From positions 1 to 64,000 of the forward strand of contig QKDO01000113.1 of NCBI GenBank assembly GCA_003252075.1: a DNA stretch of 64,000 nt, in the 5' to 3' direction. The position numbers and the translations under genes were made by a program. Positions 35,906 through 44,936 of the stretch are shown in pieces. Origin of the DNA: Nitrospirota bacterium. GTDB lineage: Bacteria; Nitrospirota; Thermodesulfovibrionia; Thermodesulfovibrionales; UBA6898. The notes beneath the pieces are model-generated. The model was given only the letters and a program-made list of their open reading frames with translations, did no database searches and was not told the DNA's origin. The number at the start of each line of letters is the position of its first letter. The stretch's first letter is position 1.

Positions 35906-36444
35906 GTCAGCGCCGCATCCAGGGAACTTCTTTGTCTATCCCTCTCCATCTGTTTAGGGTCATCAATAAGAGGCAGATAATCGATATTTACAAGCTCCTC
36001 CATCGTATCGTAGAACTCCTCATCCCGAAGAACATGCAGATTTGCGATTAGTTCGTCTTCATTGAAATCGAGATGCTGAGCAGTGAGCTGCATTGGAAGT
36101 GCAGGCAATGGCATCTGGTTTTGTTTCTCATGCTGCAATCCCGCAAACCTGAATACCAGGCTTACAACAATGACAATCGCAGCAGCAGCAACAGGAATAA
36201 CAAACTTTGCCCAGCGCATTTTTCGCTGCGTGGCTATATGGGAAAGAACCTCCATCCTTATTTTTCCTGGCGGATCAATATCTTCCCACATCTCAAGTAT
36301 ATGCCATGCATCGTTGAGTTCCAAGTCCCCTTTTCTGCATAGATGGCAGATAGTTGCATGTTCCTCAATATTTCTCACTACTTCGTCTGCCAGCTCCCCG
36401 TCATGGTATGCAGTCAGCATTTCCCGGATTACCTTACATTCCAC
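35902..36444 (-). CDS. Anti-sigma factor with zinc-finger (zf-HC2) and one membrane helix
   Basis: The N-terminus MECKVIREMLTAYHDGEL followed by HATICHLCRK gives the zinc-associated H-x3-C-x2-C anti-sigma motif (~residues 28-36). A membrane helix lies at about 80-100 (AKFVIPVAAAAIVIVVSLVF), and a ~75-residue periplasmic tail follows. It would hold the adjacent ECF sigma factor at the membrane until an envelope signal arrives. The signal is unknown. It lies 36 bases after the sigma gene. Confidence 0.9.
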   Translation of the reverse strand: MECKVIREMLTAYHDGELADEVVRNIEEHATICHLCRKGDLELNDAWHILEMWEDIDPPGKIRMEVLSHIATQRKMRWAKFVIPVAAAAIVIVVSLVFRFAGLQHEKQNQMPLPALPMQLTAQHLDFNEDELIANLHVLRDEEFYDTMEELVNIDYLPLIDDPKQMERDRQRSSLDAALT

Positions 36445-36480
36445 GATCTCCTCCTCTATATTTAACCCTAGTAACGCTTT

Positions 36481-37038
36481 TCAGGTTTCTTGCTTCAGTC
36501 CGCTCAATTCTTTTGCGAGAATGTTTTTTGCCCGGTAGATTCTCAGTTTTACCGCAGTGACTGTGCAGCCCATAATAGCGGCGATCTCATCGTATGGTAG
36601 ACCATGATATTTGCTCAGAATGACCGCCATCTTCATATTTTCTGGCAGACAGTTTATTGCCCTGATCACAATCTCTCTCGTCTCTTGTCTAGCGATACGT
36701 TCTGCGGGATGCTCTTCCTTTGCCGGTAATTCCGGCATGAATTCGTTATGCATAGAGACGATCTCCGCTGATTTTCTGGCTCGCAACACGTTAAAACACA
36801 GGTTTTTCACGATCGTATACAACCAGGTAGTAAACTTGGCATCGGGTGTATAGGTCTGTGACGCCCTATAAATACGGATAAAAACATCCTGTGTAATATC
36901 CACGGCATCATCCGAATTATTGAGAAAGCGAAGTGCGAGATTATAGACGGATCTCTGATGGCGCGCTAAAAGCAGCTCGAAGGCCTTCTCATCGCCCTTC
37001 TTGATGCGGGCCATCAAGGCGATGTCCGTATCTTCCAT
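36481..37038 (-). CDS. rpoE: ECF-type RNA polymerase sigma factor
   Basis: The 185-aa protein has sigma region 2 (ALRFLNNSDDAVDITQDVFIRIY, residues ~34-56) and region 4 (LPENMKMAVILSKYHGLPYDEIAAIMG, ~125-151), as in RpoE-like ECF factors. Co-transcription with a zf-HC2 anti-sigma factor and DUF3106 suggests an envelope-stress regulon. It begins two bases after the purN stop, so it may also be read from purN. Confidence 0.93.
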   Translation of the reverse strand: MEDTDIALMARIKKGDEKAFELLLARHQRSVYNLALRFLNNSDDAVDITQDVFIRIYRASQTYTPDAKFTTWLYTIVKNLCFNVLRARKSAEIVSMHNEFMPELPAKEEHPAERIARQETREIVIRAINCLPENMKMAVILSKYHGLPYDEIAAIMGCTVTAVKLRIYRAKNILAKELSGLKQET

Positions 37039-37040
37039 GC

Positions 37041-37697
37041 TTAACCGGAGATTTGAGGGCTTACGAGAGAGCTGTTATCCGGGTTATGATCGTGAATTTT
37101 AACTTTCCTCCCAACTACTTCAAGTCTATTCTCGGCAAACAACCTGATGGCTTCCGGAAATATCTTGTGCTCCAGTGTCAGGATCCGCTCAGAGAGGGCA
37201 TCTTCGGTATCCTCGAAAAAAGTAGGGACTGCCGCCTGTATGATGATAGGGCCGGTATCTATTCCCTCATCGACAAAATGAACCGTACATCCCGAAATCT
37301 TAACACCATAATCTACTGCCTGGCCCTGGCCATGAAGGCCGGGAAACGACGGCAGAAGCGCAGGATGAATGTTCATGATCCTGAAACGAAAGGCATCTAC
37401 CAGAGGTTTCCCCACCACCCGCATAAACCCGGCAAGCACGACCAACCCGACCTCCCGGATCTTCAGTTCGTGGGAAATCTTTTTATAGTAATCGGTTCGA
37501 GATGCAGAGAGCTTCGGGATGAGGATAAGAGTTTCTATGCCATGCTTCCGCGCTCTCTCTATTGCGTAAGCGTTCGGATTGTCCGTGATAAGGAGAACGA
37601 TTTTTGCTCTGAGGTAGCCTGAATCAATGGCATCAATAATTGACTGAAAATTAGATCCCCGCCCTGAAGCAAGGACGCCGATGGAAAGCGACTCCAT
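37041..37697 (-). CDS. purN: Phosphoribosylglycinamide formyltransferase
   Basis: PurN formylates GAR using 10-formyl-THF in purine synthesis. The 218-aa protein has ASGRGSNFQSIIDAI, the formyl-folate site GFMRVV and the catalytic NIHPALLPSFPG with Asn-His, then GCTVHFVDEGIDTGPII. It runs directly into the sigma-factor gene. The unusual C-terminal tail is a little longer than in E. coli. Confidence 0.96.
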   Translation of the reverse strand: MESLSIGVLASGRGSNFQSIIDAIDSGYLRAKIVLLITDNPNAYAIERARKHGIETLILIPKLSASRTDYYKKISHELKIREVGLVVLAGFMRVVGKPLVDAFRFRIMNIHPALLPSFPGLHGQGQAVDYGVKISGCTVHFVDEGIDTGPIIIQAAVPTFFEDTEDALSERILTLEHKIFPEAIRLFAENRLEVVGRKVKIHDHNPDNSSLVSPQISG

Positions 37698-37748
37698 TCA
37701 TTTCTCCTCATACCATATTTCTGTAATTATGATAAGTAATTGATACAG

Positions 37749-38705
37749 CTACAGCCTGATATCAATGAATGCTCTCTCGCGAAGCGATTTGATCCACGCA
37801 TTATAGCGCTCCGTAAAGAGCTTGTTGTTAAGTGCATTTTTTGCGTCATCCCGACTTTCCAGAGGAGATTTTTTCCCTACCTTCTCCTCAAGCTTGATAA
37901 TGTGAATGCCGGCATCTGTCCAAAAAGGCTTGCTCACATCGCCTACCCTCATTTCTGACAGTGCCGTACTGAACTCCTTGGCCAGACTCCCTTTTTCAAT
38001 GAAGCCCAGATCGCCGCCCGTATTCTTATTCGGACCCTCCGAGTATTCTCTCACTAAAGCATCGAAGTCTTGACCCTGCATGATCTTGTCATAAACAGCC
38101 CGAGAAAGTTCATCGATCCTGGCCCGGTCGGCCGCATCCGCGGGTTTTTTGAAAAAAATCTGACGAATGCGATATCTTTCCCCTGATCCTTCGAAGTTCT
38201 TATTATCGCGGATAAAAGCATCGATATCCTGATCAGTCACCAAGACTTTGTTCCGCACCTGCTGGTTCACAAGCTTGCTGATAATAATCTGCTCCCGCAA
38301 ACGCTTCTTATATTCATCAAAGGAATATCCTTCTGCTTTAAGTGATTCCTGAAACTGTATTTCAGACATCTTATATTTATTCTTGATGTTGTCTATGGCT
38401 TCTTTTAATTCAGCGTCTGACACCTTGATTCCATATTCCTTTGCCTCCTGAAGTTGAAGCTTGACATTAATAAGGCTCTCAAGAAAACCTGTCTCATTCT
38501 CCTTAAAAACTTTCATTCTCTCTTCCTCGCTGAGTGTCCTGACCCCGGGCATAGCATCCGTCTCCATAGATCGGTAGAGTTCGCTCCATGTTATCACTTC
38601 CTGGTTCACAATCGCCACAACGCGGTCCAGAAGGTAGGCAGCAGAGGCAGGGGAAAAAAACAATACGCAGAATAGGCAAGAAACAATGAACTTCTTTATA
38701 ACCAT
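37749..38705 (-). CDS. SurA-like periplasmic peptidyl-prolyl isomerase
   Basis: The 318-aa precursor has a signal peptide ending near SPASA (~residue 22), a SurA N-terminal chaperone domain (DRVVAIVNQEVITWSEL), and one PpiC rotamase domain (~175-275, with GGDLGFIEKGSLAKEFSTAL). It has a single rotamase domain, unlike the two in E. coli SurA. It probably helps outer-membrane proteins fold. GGAGG is well placed before the ATG. Confidence 0.9.
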   Translation of the reverse strand: MVIKKFIVSCLFCVLFFSPASAAYLLDRVVAIVNQEVITWSELYRSMETDAMPGVRTLSEEERMKVFKENETGFLESLINVKLQLQEAKEYGIKVSDAELKEAIDNIKNKYKMSEIQFQESLKAEGYSFDEYKKRLREQIIISKLVNQQVRNKVLVTDQDIDAFIRDNKNFEGSGERYRIRQIFFKKPADAADRARIDELSRAVYDKIMQGQDFDALVREYSEGPNKNTGGDLGFIEKGSLAKEFSTALSEMRVGDVSKPFWTDAGIHIIKLEEKVGKKSPLESRDDAKNALNNKLFTERYNAWIKSLRERAFIDIRL

Positions 38706-38792
38706 GTCAACCTCCGAATTTTATACTATATACCATGTATTTTCGGAAAATCTATGCTTCTTTATATTATAAATCTATTAGTTTTTTTTATA

Positions 38793-38822
38793 TTGAAGAT
38801 TATTTCGAAGTATTGCTATAAT
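38793..38822 (+). promoter_or_regulatory. Strong promoter for fhs
   Basis: TTGAAG and TATAAT are separated by 18 bases. The predicted start near 38829 leaves a ~100-base leader with a GC-rich region (GCCGG/CCGGC can pair) and AGGAGG before the ATG. I could not match the leader to a folate or ZTP riboswitch. Confidence 0.75.
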
Positions 38823-38928
38823 CACGGGGCCGGATGCGAATTTATCGGGAAAAGACGTCATAATCAGCTCAGAATGCAGCCCGGCGCGGATCCTACGTCC
38901 GAAAAAAATTCTAATTTAGGAGGTTTTT

Positions 38929-40692
38929 ATGCCGTATGATGCAACAAAGTTAGCTGACTGGCAGATTTCCGAAGAAGCTGAAAAGAATATGCCGACCCCC
39001 GAGGAATGGCGCGAGAAACTTGGCCTTCAGAAGGACGAGATGCTTCCCATGGGCCGCCTGTCGAAGATCGACTTCCTGAAGGTCATCGAGCGCCTCAAGG
39101 GGAGGCCTGACGGCAAATATATTGAGGTTACGGCCATTACCCCCACCCCGCTGGGCGAAGGCAAGAGCACTACGTCGTGCGGCCTTATGGAGGGCTTGGG
39201 CAAGCGGGGTGTCAACGTCGGAGGTGCCCTGCGCCAGCCTTCCGGCGGCCCTACCATGAACGTGAAGGGCACGGCGGCAGGCGGCGGCAATTCTCTGCTG
39301 ATCCCTATGACTGAGTTCTCCCTCGGTCTCACCGGCGACATCAACGACATCATGAACGCCCACAACCTGGCCATGGTAGCTATGACCTCCAGGATGCAGC
39401 ACGAAAGAAACTACAACGACGAGCAGCTGGCGAGGCTGACTAAGATGAGGAGGCTCAACATCGATCCCACTCGCGTGGAGATGGGCTGGATCATGGACTT
39501 CTGCGCCCAGAGCCTTCGCAACATCATCATCGGCATCGGCGGCAAGAGCGACGGCTTCATGATGCAGTCGAAGTTCGGCATCGCCGTGGGCTCAGAGTGC
39601 ATGGCCATTCTGTCCATCGCCAACGACCTCGCGGACCTGAAGCAGCGCCTCAACAAGATCACCGTCGCCTTCGACAAGAGCGGCAAGCCGGTCACCACCG
39701 GAGACCTTGAGGTGGGCAACGCCATGGCGGCCTTCATGCGCAATACCATCAACCCCACGCTCATGTGCACAGCTGAATACAACCCCTGTTTCGTCCATGC
39801 GGGGCCCTTCGCCAACATCGCGGTCGGACAGTCTTCCATCATCGCCGACCGGGTCGGCCTGAAGCTCTTCGATTACCATGTGACGGAGTCCGGGTTTGCC
39901 GCCGACATCGGGTTCGAGAAGTTCTGGAACGTCAAGTCCCGCTTCAGCGGCCTGAAGCCCCATGTTTCGGTGCTCACGTCTACGGTTCGGGCGCTGAAGA
40001 TGCACGGCGGAGGACCCAAGGTCGTGGCCGGAAAGGCCCTGCCCGATGAGTACACCAAGGAAAACATTGCCTTGGTCGAAAAAGGCTGCGCCAACATGGT
40101 CCACATGATCAATGTCATCCGCAAGTCGGGCATCAACCCGGTAGTCTGCATCAACCGGTTCTACACCGATACCGACGCCGAAGTCGCCGTGGTCAAGAAG
40201 GCTGCCGAGGCCGCAGGCGCCCGCTGCGCAGAGTCCCAGCACTGGCTCAAGGGCGGCGAGGGAGCATTGGAACTGGCCGATGCGGTCATCGACGCCTGTA
40301 AGGACAATAACAACTTCAAGTTCCTCTACCCGCTTGAGATGAAACTGCGCGACCGCGTCGCCATCATTGCCAAGGAGGTCTATGGCGCAGACGGCGTCTC
40401 CTGGCTTCCAGAGGCTGAAGCAAAGGCCAAGATGCTGGAAGAGGATCCGCAGTACGCCGACTATGCAACCATGATGGTCAAGACCCACCTGAGCCTCAGC
40501 CACGAGCCCTCGCTCAAGGGAGTGCCGAAGGGCTGGACCCTTCCCATCAGGGACGTGCTGATCTATTCGGGGGCCAAGTTCCTTTGCCCTATGGCCGGGA
40601 CGATCAGTCTCATGCCAGGGACGAGCTCGAACCCTGCATTCAGAAGGGTCGACGTGGATGTCAACACCGGAAAGGTGAGCGGACTGTTCTAA
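38929..40692 (+). CDS. fhs: Formate-tetrahydrofolate ligase
   Basis: Fhs makes 10-formyl-THF from formate, THF and ATP. It feeds purine synthesis, Met-tRNA formylation and the methyl branch of the Wood-Ljungdahl pathway. The 587-aa product has the P-loop TPLGEGKST (~72), [18 protein letters not shown] and [10 protein letters not shown]. It is ~30 residues longer than the common 556-aa form because of an N-terminal extension. Its base composition differs: one counted 60-base line is 62% GC, against 40% for a line in the preceding gene, and third positions are mostly C or G. That may reflect high expression or acquisition. It stands alone between its own promoter and a perfect terminator. Confidence 0.97.
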   Translation: MPYDATKLADWQISEEAEKNMPTPEEWREKLGLQKDEMLPMGRLSKIDFLKVIERLKGRPDGKYIEVTAITPTPLGEGKSTTSCGLMEGLGKRGVNVGGALRQPSGGPTMNVKGTAAGGGNSLLIPMTEFSLGLTGDINDIMNAHNLAMVAMTSRMQHERNYNDEQLARLTKMRRLNIDPTRVEMGWIMDFCAQSLRNIIIGIGGKSDGFMMQSKFGIAVGSECMAILSIANDLADLKQRLNKITVAFDKSGKPVTTGDLEVGNAMAAFMRNTINPTLMCTAEYNPCFVHAGPFANIAVGQSSIIADRVGLKLFDYHVTESGFAADIGFEKFWNVKSRFSGLKPHVSVLTSTVRALKMHGGGPKVVAGKALPDEYTKENIALVEKGCANMVHMINVIRKSGINPVVCINRFYTDTDAEVAVVKKAAEAAGARCAESQHWLKGGEGALELADAVIDACKDNNNFKFLYPLEMKLRDRVAIIAKEVYGADGVSWLPEAEAKAKMLEEDPQYADYATMMVKTHLSLSHEPSLKGVPKGWTLPIRDVLIYSGAKFLCPMAGTISLMPGTSSNPAFRRVDVDVNTGKVSGLF

Positions 40693-40715
40693 CCACCTAT
40701 TTTCCTCATCGCCGC

Positions 40716-40756
40716 AATAAAGAACCCCCCTGAATTCTGCAGGGGGGTTCTTTATT
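40716..40756. terminator. Perfect 17-bp intrinsic terminator after fhs
   Basis: AATAAAGAACCCCCCTG and its exact complement flank a 7-base loop. The outer A/T-rich arms provide U-tracts on both strands, so it can act in both directions. Confidence 0.92.
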
Positions 40757-41005
40757 GGGAAATGGCCAATTCCCTTGAGATTGAGAAGCTGTCATGCCAT
40801 AAAGACTCTCAAGCTGGATATCAGATCACTGTTCTCACAGGGTATAGTCAATTCATTCTACATAAAATCTAGAGTCTACACGCATTCCTAACTCGTCTTG
40901 AAACACCTACCTATCGACCTCCTCGAGAATAGTCCGAGAGAAATTAGACAGATACGTCGCCATTCTTAATGTTTTCTTTTCGTGTCAGCGTGGTAAACTT
41001 ATCCT
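40757..41005. other. Intergenic region before the HDAC-like gene
   Basis: I see no gene in these 249 bases. A weak -10-like TAAACT ends six bases before the next ATG, with no good -35 element and no ribosome site. Confidence 0.3.
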
Positions 41006-41926
41006 ATGAAAAAAGTCGGATTCGTTTACGATGATGTTTTTCTTCTGCACGAAATGCCTCCCGGCCACCCGGAATCAAAAGACCGCCTGATCGCCATTAA
41101 CAATGCATTACAGCAGTCACCCCATTGGAAGACGATGCGTCATCTTAAACCGCAAAAAGCAGACGAGGAAGATATCCTCGCCGTGCATACGGCATCATAT
41201 TTTTCTAAGATCCTTCATTTTACCGGCTATTTTGATCCTGATACCTATGTTTCAGTCCGCTCAGTGGAGGCTGCACTTTTTGCGGCAGGTGCGGTTATCA
41301 GCTCGGTGGACGGATGTAAGGCTGGCGAGATAGAACGGGCCTTCTGCGCTGTAAGGCCGCCCGGGCATCACGCCGAAGCAGACCGTGCTATGGGCTTTTG
41401 CATATTCAATAATATCGCGATAGGGGCCCGTCATGCTCAGAGGAACGGATACCGAAAGGTGTTCATCATTGATTTCGACGTTCATCATGGCAATGGTACG
41501 CAACATATCTTTGAGGAGGATAATTCCGTCTTTTACTTCAGCACCCATCAGTATCCGCATTATCCCGGCACAGGAAGCGACAGAGAGAGGGGAAAAGGAG
41601 CAGGACAGGGTTTCACCTACAATATTCCCATGCACCACGGAGCTGGAGACAAGGACTACTTTCACGCATACCAGGACATCCTGCCGGGGTTAATCACGCG
41701 TTTTGATCCTGATATCGTGTTGGTATCTGCGGGCTATGACCTTCATGCTGGCGATCCACTGGCCGGTATACGGGTAACGGACGAGGGAATAACAAATATC
41801 GTGAGGGCAATTGTAACTTCAAAGAAGGGAATTCCCTATATCTTCTGCCTTGAGGGAGGCTACAACCTCTCCTCCCTCAGTACGTCGGTACTCATCACGG
41901 TCAACGAATTGCTGTCTGCAGCGTAG
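41006..41926 (+). CDS. Histone-deacetylase-family amidohydrolase (AcuC/acetylpolyamine type)
   Basis: The 306-aa zinc hydrolase has RPPGHHAEADRAMGFCIFNN with the His-His charge relay (~114-115), IDFDVHHGNGTQ with the zinc Asp/His, and SAGYDLHAGDPLAG with the second zinc Asp. Bacterial members deacetylate acetyl-CoA synthetase, polyamines or acetoin-pathway targets. The substrate here is unknown. It is transcribed alone and converges with gspD. Confidence 0.93.
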   Translation: MKKVGFVYDDVFLLHEMPPGHPESKDRLIAINNALQQSPHWKTMRHLKPQKADEEDILAVHTASYFSKILHFTGYFDPDTYVSVRSVEAALFAAGAVISSVDGCKAGEIERAFCAVRPPGHHAEADRAMGFCIFNNIAIGARHAQRNGYRKVFIIDFDVHHGNGTQHIFEEDNSVFYFSTHQYPHYPGTGSDRERGKGAGQGFTYNIPMHHGAGDKDYFHAYQDILPGLITRFDPDIVLVSAGYDLHAGDPLAGIRVTDEGITNIVRAIVTSKKGIPYIFCLEGGYNLSSLSTSVLITVNELLSAA

Positions 41927-41941
41927 ACTCGTTTTTCCAGT

Positions 41942-43912
41942 CTAGTCCGGCTCGCCACCCTCGTCCTGATTATGCATATGAATATCAGCCTGGCCGAGTT
42001 TCTTCTTCCTCTCCTCGATTTTTCTCCGAACGTCCTTAATCCTGTTCTTATATTCTTCAGTCAGCTGATCAGCCTCTTCCTTGTTACCGACCACATGAGG
42101 CGTAATCAGGAGAATAAGCTCCCGCTTTATGATTGAATCGGTCGTCACTCCAAAGAGATATCCCAGAACAGGAATATCGCTCAGAAAGGGAAGACCTGAC
42201 CGAAGCTGGGCATTGGTCTCCTGGATAATCCCGCCGATTACCAGAGTATGACCATCCTGGACAATAGCGGTTGTATTTGCCTTTCGTGTCTTAAAGCCCT
42301 GATAGTCTTGCCCTCCGATCTTTACAGAATCACCAATCTCACTGACCTCCTGCGATACCTTCATCGTAACCTGCTTTTTTTCGTTGATCTGAGGGGTAAC
42401 CGTCAAAATGGTGCCAACAGACTTGAACTGGACCTGGGATGTCGTATTCCCGACAAGGGTCGCATCCACGCCGGCCTGCGTGACTGAGGTTGCAACAGGG
42501 ACCTCGTCACCGATCTCGATCTTCGCTTCCTTATTGTCAAGTGCCAAAATATGTGGGCTTGCTAACACATTGACATTATTCTTCAACGCTTCAGCAGATA
42601 TCAGCGCTGCATAGTGTTTAGGATCTATTACGGCAGCGAATCCTCCTACCGGTAAATTTTGTATAATACCATCCCCGTTCACTGGAAGCTCAAACCCCCT
42701 TCTCTTTGCCAGGAACGGCAGTATATCGCGACTCCTAAATCCCGCTACCACATCAGCATCATCAACAGATGCCTTCAGCAGCCACTCGATGCCAAGTTTT
42801 GTCGAATCATTCAGGGATATTTCGGCCACAAGAACCTCGATCAGAACCTGCTTTGGCTGGACATCCAGTCTCTTGATGGTCTCCATAAGGGCAAGATAAG
42901 CACGTGGCGTGGACTTTATGATCAGGGCATTAATATCGTCATAGGCCTCTATCACTACATCTCCCTCTATCTCCCCGGCGACACCTTCGAGGACTGCAGC
43001 AGAGCTCCCCGTTGCCGGCGCAGGGGTCCGCGGAAAAGTTCGCTGCGGCTGGCCAGGTCTTACCGGAGGCTGTGCGGCGGGGGCAGGAGCGACCTGCTGC
43101 ACCGCAGGAGTAGCAGTCCCTCCCGCACCTTTTTTGATATAGATGCTTTTCAGGATCTCGGCAAGCTTCTTGGCTTCACCGTTTTCCACGCTGTAAACAA
43201 AGGTCCTGACCGAATCCCTCTCCGTAGACGGAATATCAATGGCATCAAGCAGTTTTATGAATTTCAGGATGCCCGCCGGAGGGGCTGTCACGATCAGCAT
43301 ATTTGATGGTTCATATACAATGATATCCGTCCCTCTGGGCATGAGGTTCTTGACAATGTTTGCAACGTCGTTGGCCTTTACATACTCCAGAGGAATCTCC
43401 TGTGTCACAAAGCTTGCATCCAATGGAAGTTCGGCACTCTTGCCCAGCTGTACCGGCACGGGCTGCTGCTTCGCCGTGTCAATGGGAATGATTCGGTAAA
43501 AACTTCCCTCCTTTACCGCAGTAAAACCATTAAACTCCAGGACCGTCTGAAACGTTGAAAAGAGCTCACTCATCGGGATCTTGCTGCGGGACTGGATGGT
43601 AATTTTCCCGGTAACGCCAGGGGCCAGGATATAATTGATCTGGAGCATGTCTGAGATGGTCGAAATTACAGTCTCTATATCCGCATTTTCGAAGTTGAGC
43701 ATGACGTATTTCTCTTCCTGCTTCGTTTCGGCCGGCTGTTCAGGCATTTTTTCCGCCTTTACTTCTTTGGGAGGCGCAGGCATCTCCGGCACGGTAAGAT
43801 CACTGGGCGGCTGAACGGCAACGGGCGGTTCTTCCGGTTTTACCGCCTGCTTTGGAGCGCAGGAGCTGACACAGAGCACAAGAAGTGCTGCGACAAGAAA
43901 GGTATTGTTCAT
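41942..43912 (-). CDS. gspD: Type II secretion secretin GspD (lipoprotein)
   Basis: GspD forms the outer-membrane channel. From ATG 43912 the ~656-aa precursor has a lipoprotein signal ending at VSSC (~residue 18) and a proline-rich spacer. N0/N1-like domains follow (NFENADIETVISTISDMLQINYILAP and EYVKANDVANIVKNLMP), then a low-complexity Pro/Ala insert, and the secretin core (TATIVQDGHTLVIGGIIQE, ITPHVV). The ORF-track start 24 codons upstream is rejected because AGGACAGGAAG precedes the 43912 ATG, which also overlaps the previous stop (ATGA). Its lipobox suggests it may not need a separate pilotin. Confidence 0.94.
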   Translation of the reverse strand: MNNTFLVAALLVLCVSSCAPKQAVKPEEPPVAVQPPSDLTVPEMPAPPKEVKAEKMPEQPAETKQEEKYVMLNFENADIETVISTISDMLQINYILAPGVTGKITIQSRSKIPMSELFSTFQTVLEFNGFTAVKEGSFYRIIPIDTAKQQPVPVQLGKSAELPLDASFVTQEIPLEYVKANDVANIVKNLMPRGTDIIVYEPSNMLIVTAPPAGILKFIKLLDAIDIPSTERDSVRTFVYSVENGEAKKLAEILKSIYIKKGAGGTATPAVQQVAPAPAAQPPVRPGQPQRTFPRTPAPATGSSAAVLEGVAGEIEGDVVIEAYDDINALIIKSTPRAYLALMETIKRLDVQPKQVLIEVLVAEISLNDSTKLGIEWLLKASVDDADVVAGFRSRDILPFLAKRRGFELPVNGDGIIQNLPVGGFAAVIDPKHYAALISAEALKNNVNVLASPHILALDNKEAKIEIGDEVPVATSVTQAGVDATLVGNTTSQVQFKSVGTILTVTPQINEKKQVTMKVSQEVSEIGDSVKIGGQDYQGFKTRKANTTAIVQDGHTLVIGGIIQETNAQLRSGLPFLSDIPVLGYLFGVTTDSIIKRELILLITPHVVGNKEEADQLTEEYKNRIKDVRRKIEERKKKLGQADIHMHNQDEGGEPD

Positions 43913-44409
43913 CTTCCTGTCCTTGGAATATTGGATATGGTCTTCACTTTTTCGATGCTCATCGCTATGGTTTCGTTGTTCCATTGTAACACAACTTTCT
44001 TTTCTGATATATCGGATACTTCGATCTCTTCAACTTTATCACCTTTCCTCAGAGGAACAGCCCTTGCCTGGTTAATCTCCAGATAAGCGACAAAATCCCC
44101 GAAGTTGTCTAGGACGATCCCCTTGAGAGCAAGCGCCGGGCGCTGGGGAGGAGGAACTGTCACCGCGACAGGAACAGGCTTTGGCTCCAGATAGGTGCGC
44201 GAAGGACTAAAAAGATTCTTCTCGAATATCTCTTTGTCCCAGGCAGGGGCATAAGCAGATTTTGCAACGACGGTTTCTTTAATCGACGCGTGCTTTACTG
44301 CATCCCTGTCAAGCGGATCGTATGCGATGGCGTTTACATAGAATTTCCAAGCTGTCACAATAGCCAGACATGCCATAAGGAACAAAACCGCCTGTCTCCG
44401 TATCATCAT
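43909..44409 (-). CDS. gspC: GspC/PilP-like inner-membrane component
   Basis: The 166-aa protein has one N-terminal membrane helix (residues ~5-22) and a periplasmic homology region (ALALKGIVLDNFGDFVAYLE, then VPLRKGDKVEEIEVSDI). This pattern is shared by GspC and PilP, which link the inner-membrane platform to the secretin. Its place just before gspD fits either. There is no PDZ domain. It overlaps its neighbours by four bases on each side. Confidence 0.75.
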   Translation of the reverse strand: MMIRRQAVLFLMACLAIVTAWKFYVNAIAYDPLDRDAVKHASIKETVVAKSAYAPAWDKEIFEKNLFSPSRTYLEPKPVPVAVTVPPPQRPALALKGIVLDNFGDFVAYLEINQARAVPLRKGDKVEEIEVSDISEKKVVLQWNNETIAMSIEKVKTISNIPRTGR

Positions 44410-44936
44410 ATCCTTGTCAGCCCGGAAATCTGAATTTTAAATCTCAGCTCCTTTGGATTCTGCATGTTGGTTACATTGTAGCTCATCTTATCAATCTTGA
44501 GCATTATGGGGCTCTTTTCGCTTGCTGAAAGAAAATCACTTATCTGTTTTATATTGGCACTTCCCTCAAAATAAACCGGAACCACGAGGAAGCTCCCGTC
44601 CTTCACCGCATTGATCGGACGGATGGTAAGGACGTTCAGACCGGCCTTTCCTGCAAGTTCCGATACGATGCGCTGCATGCTGGCAGATGACAGAAATTCC
44701 GATTTCTCGGGTATCAGCCTCTCTTCCAGCTTTTTCATGTCAGCAATTGCAGCCTGGATCTCTTTGTCGGTTATCCCGGAGCCCTTTAGATAGGCTTCAT
44801 ACTTCTGCAGCGTTCCATATGCTGACTGGATTTCTTCATGCATCGCCTCAGATCTGGGAGCGAGATAATAGTTTTGAAACATAAGAGCAGTCACAATCAG
44901 TAATAGGCCCAGCAAAATAATTTTACGTTGTTTCAT
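44406..44936 (-). CDS. gspM: GspM/PilO-like protein
   Basis: The 176-aa protein has one N-terminal membrane helix (~6-22), a coiled-coil region (~35-80) and a ferredoxin-like domain, the usual plan of GspM and PilO. Its partner is the GspL-like protein upstream. Identity rests on architecture and position, because sequence conservation in this family is low. It overlaps both neighbours by four bases. Confidence 0.72.
   Translation of the reverse strand: MKQRKIILLGLLLIVTALMFQNYYLAPRSEAMHEEIQSAYGTLQKYEAYLKGSGITDKEIQAAIADMKKLEERLIPEKSEFLSSASMQRIVSELAGKAGLNVLTIRPINAVKDGSFLVVPVYFEGSANIKQISDFLSASEKSPIMLKIDKMSYNVTNMQNPKELRFKIQISGLTRI

Noticed and set aside
38823-38928. Possible ZTP or folate riboswitch before fhs
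   Set aside because: fhs is a known target, but the conserved ZTP core sequences could not be found in the leader.
39592-40503. 303-aa ORF on the minus strand inside fhs
   Set aside because: It is an antisense shadow produced by the GC-rich codon use of fhs. No recognisable domain is present.
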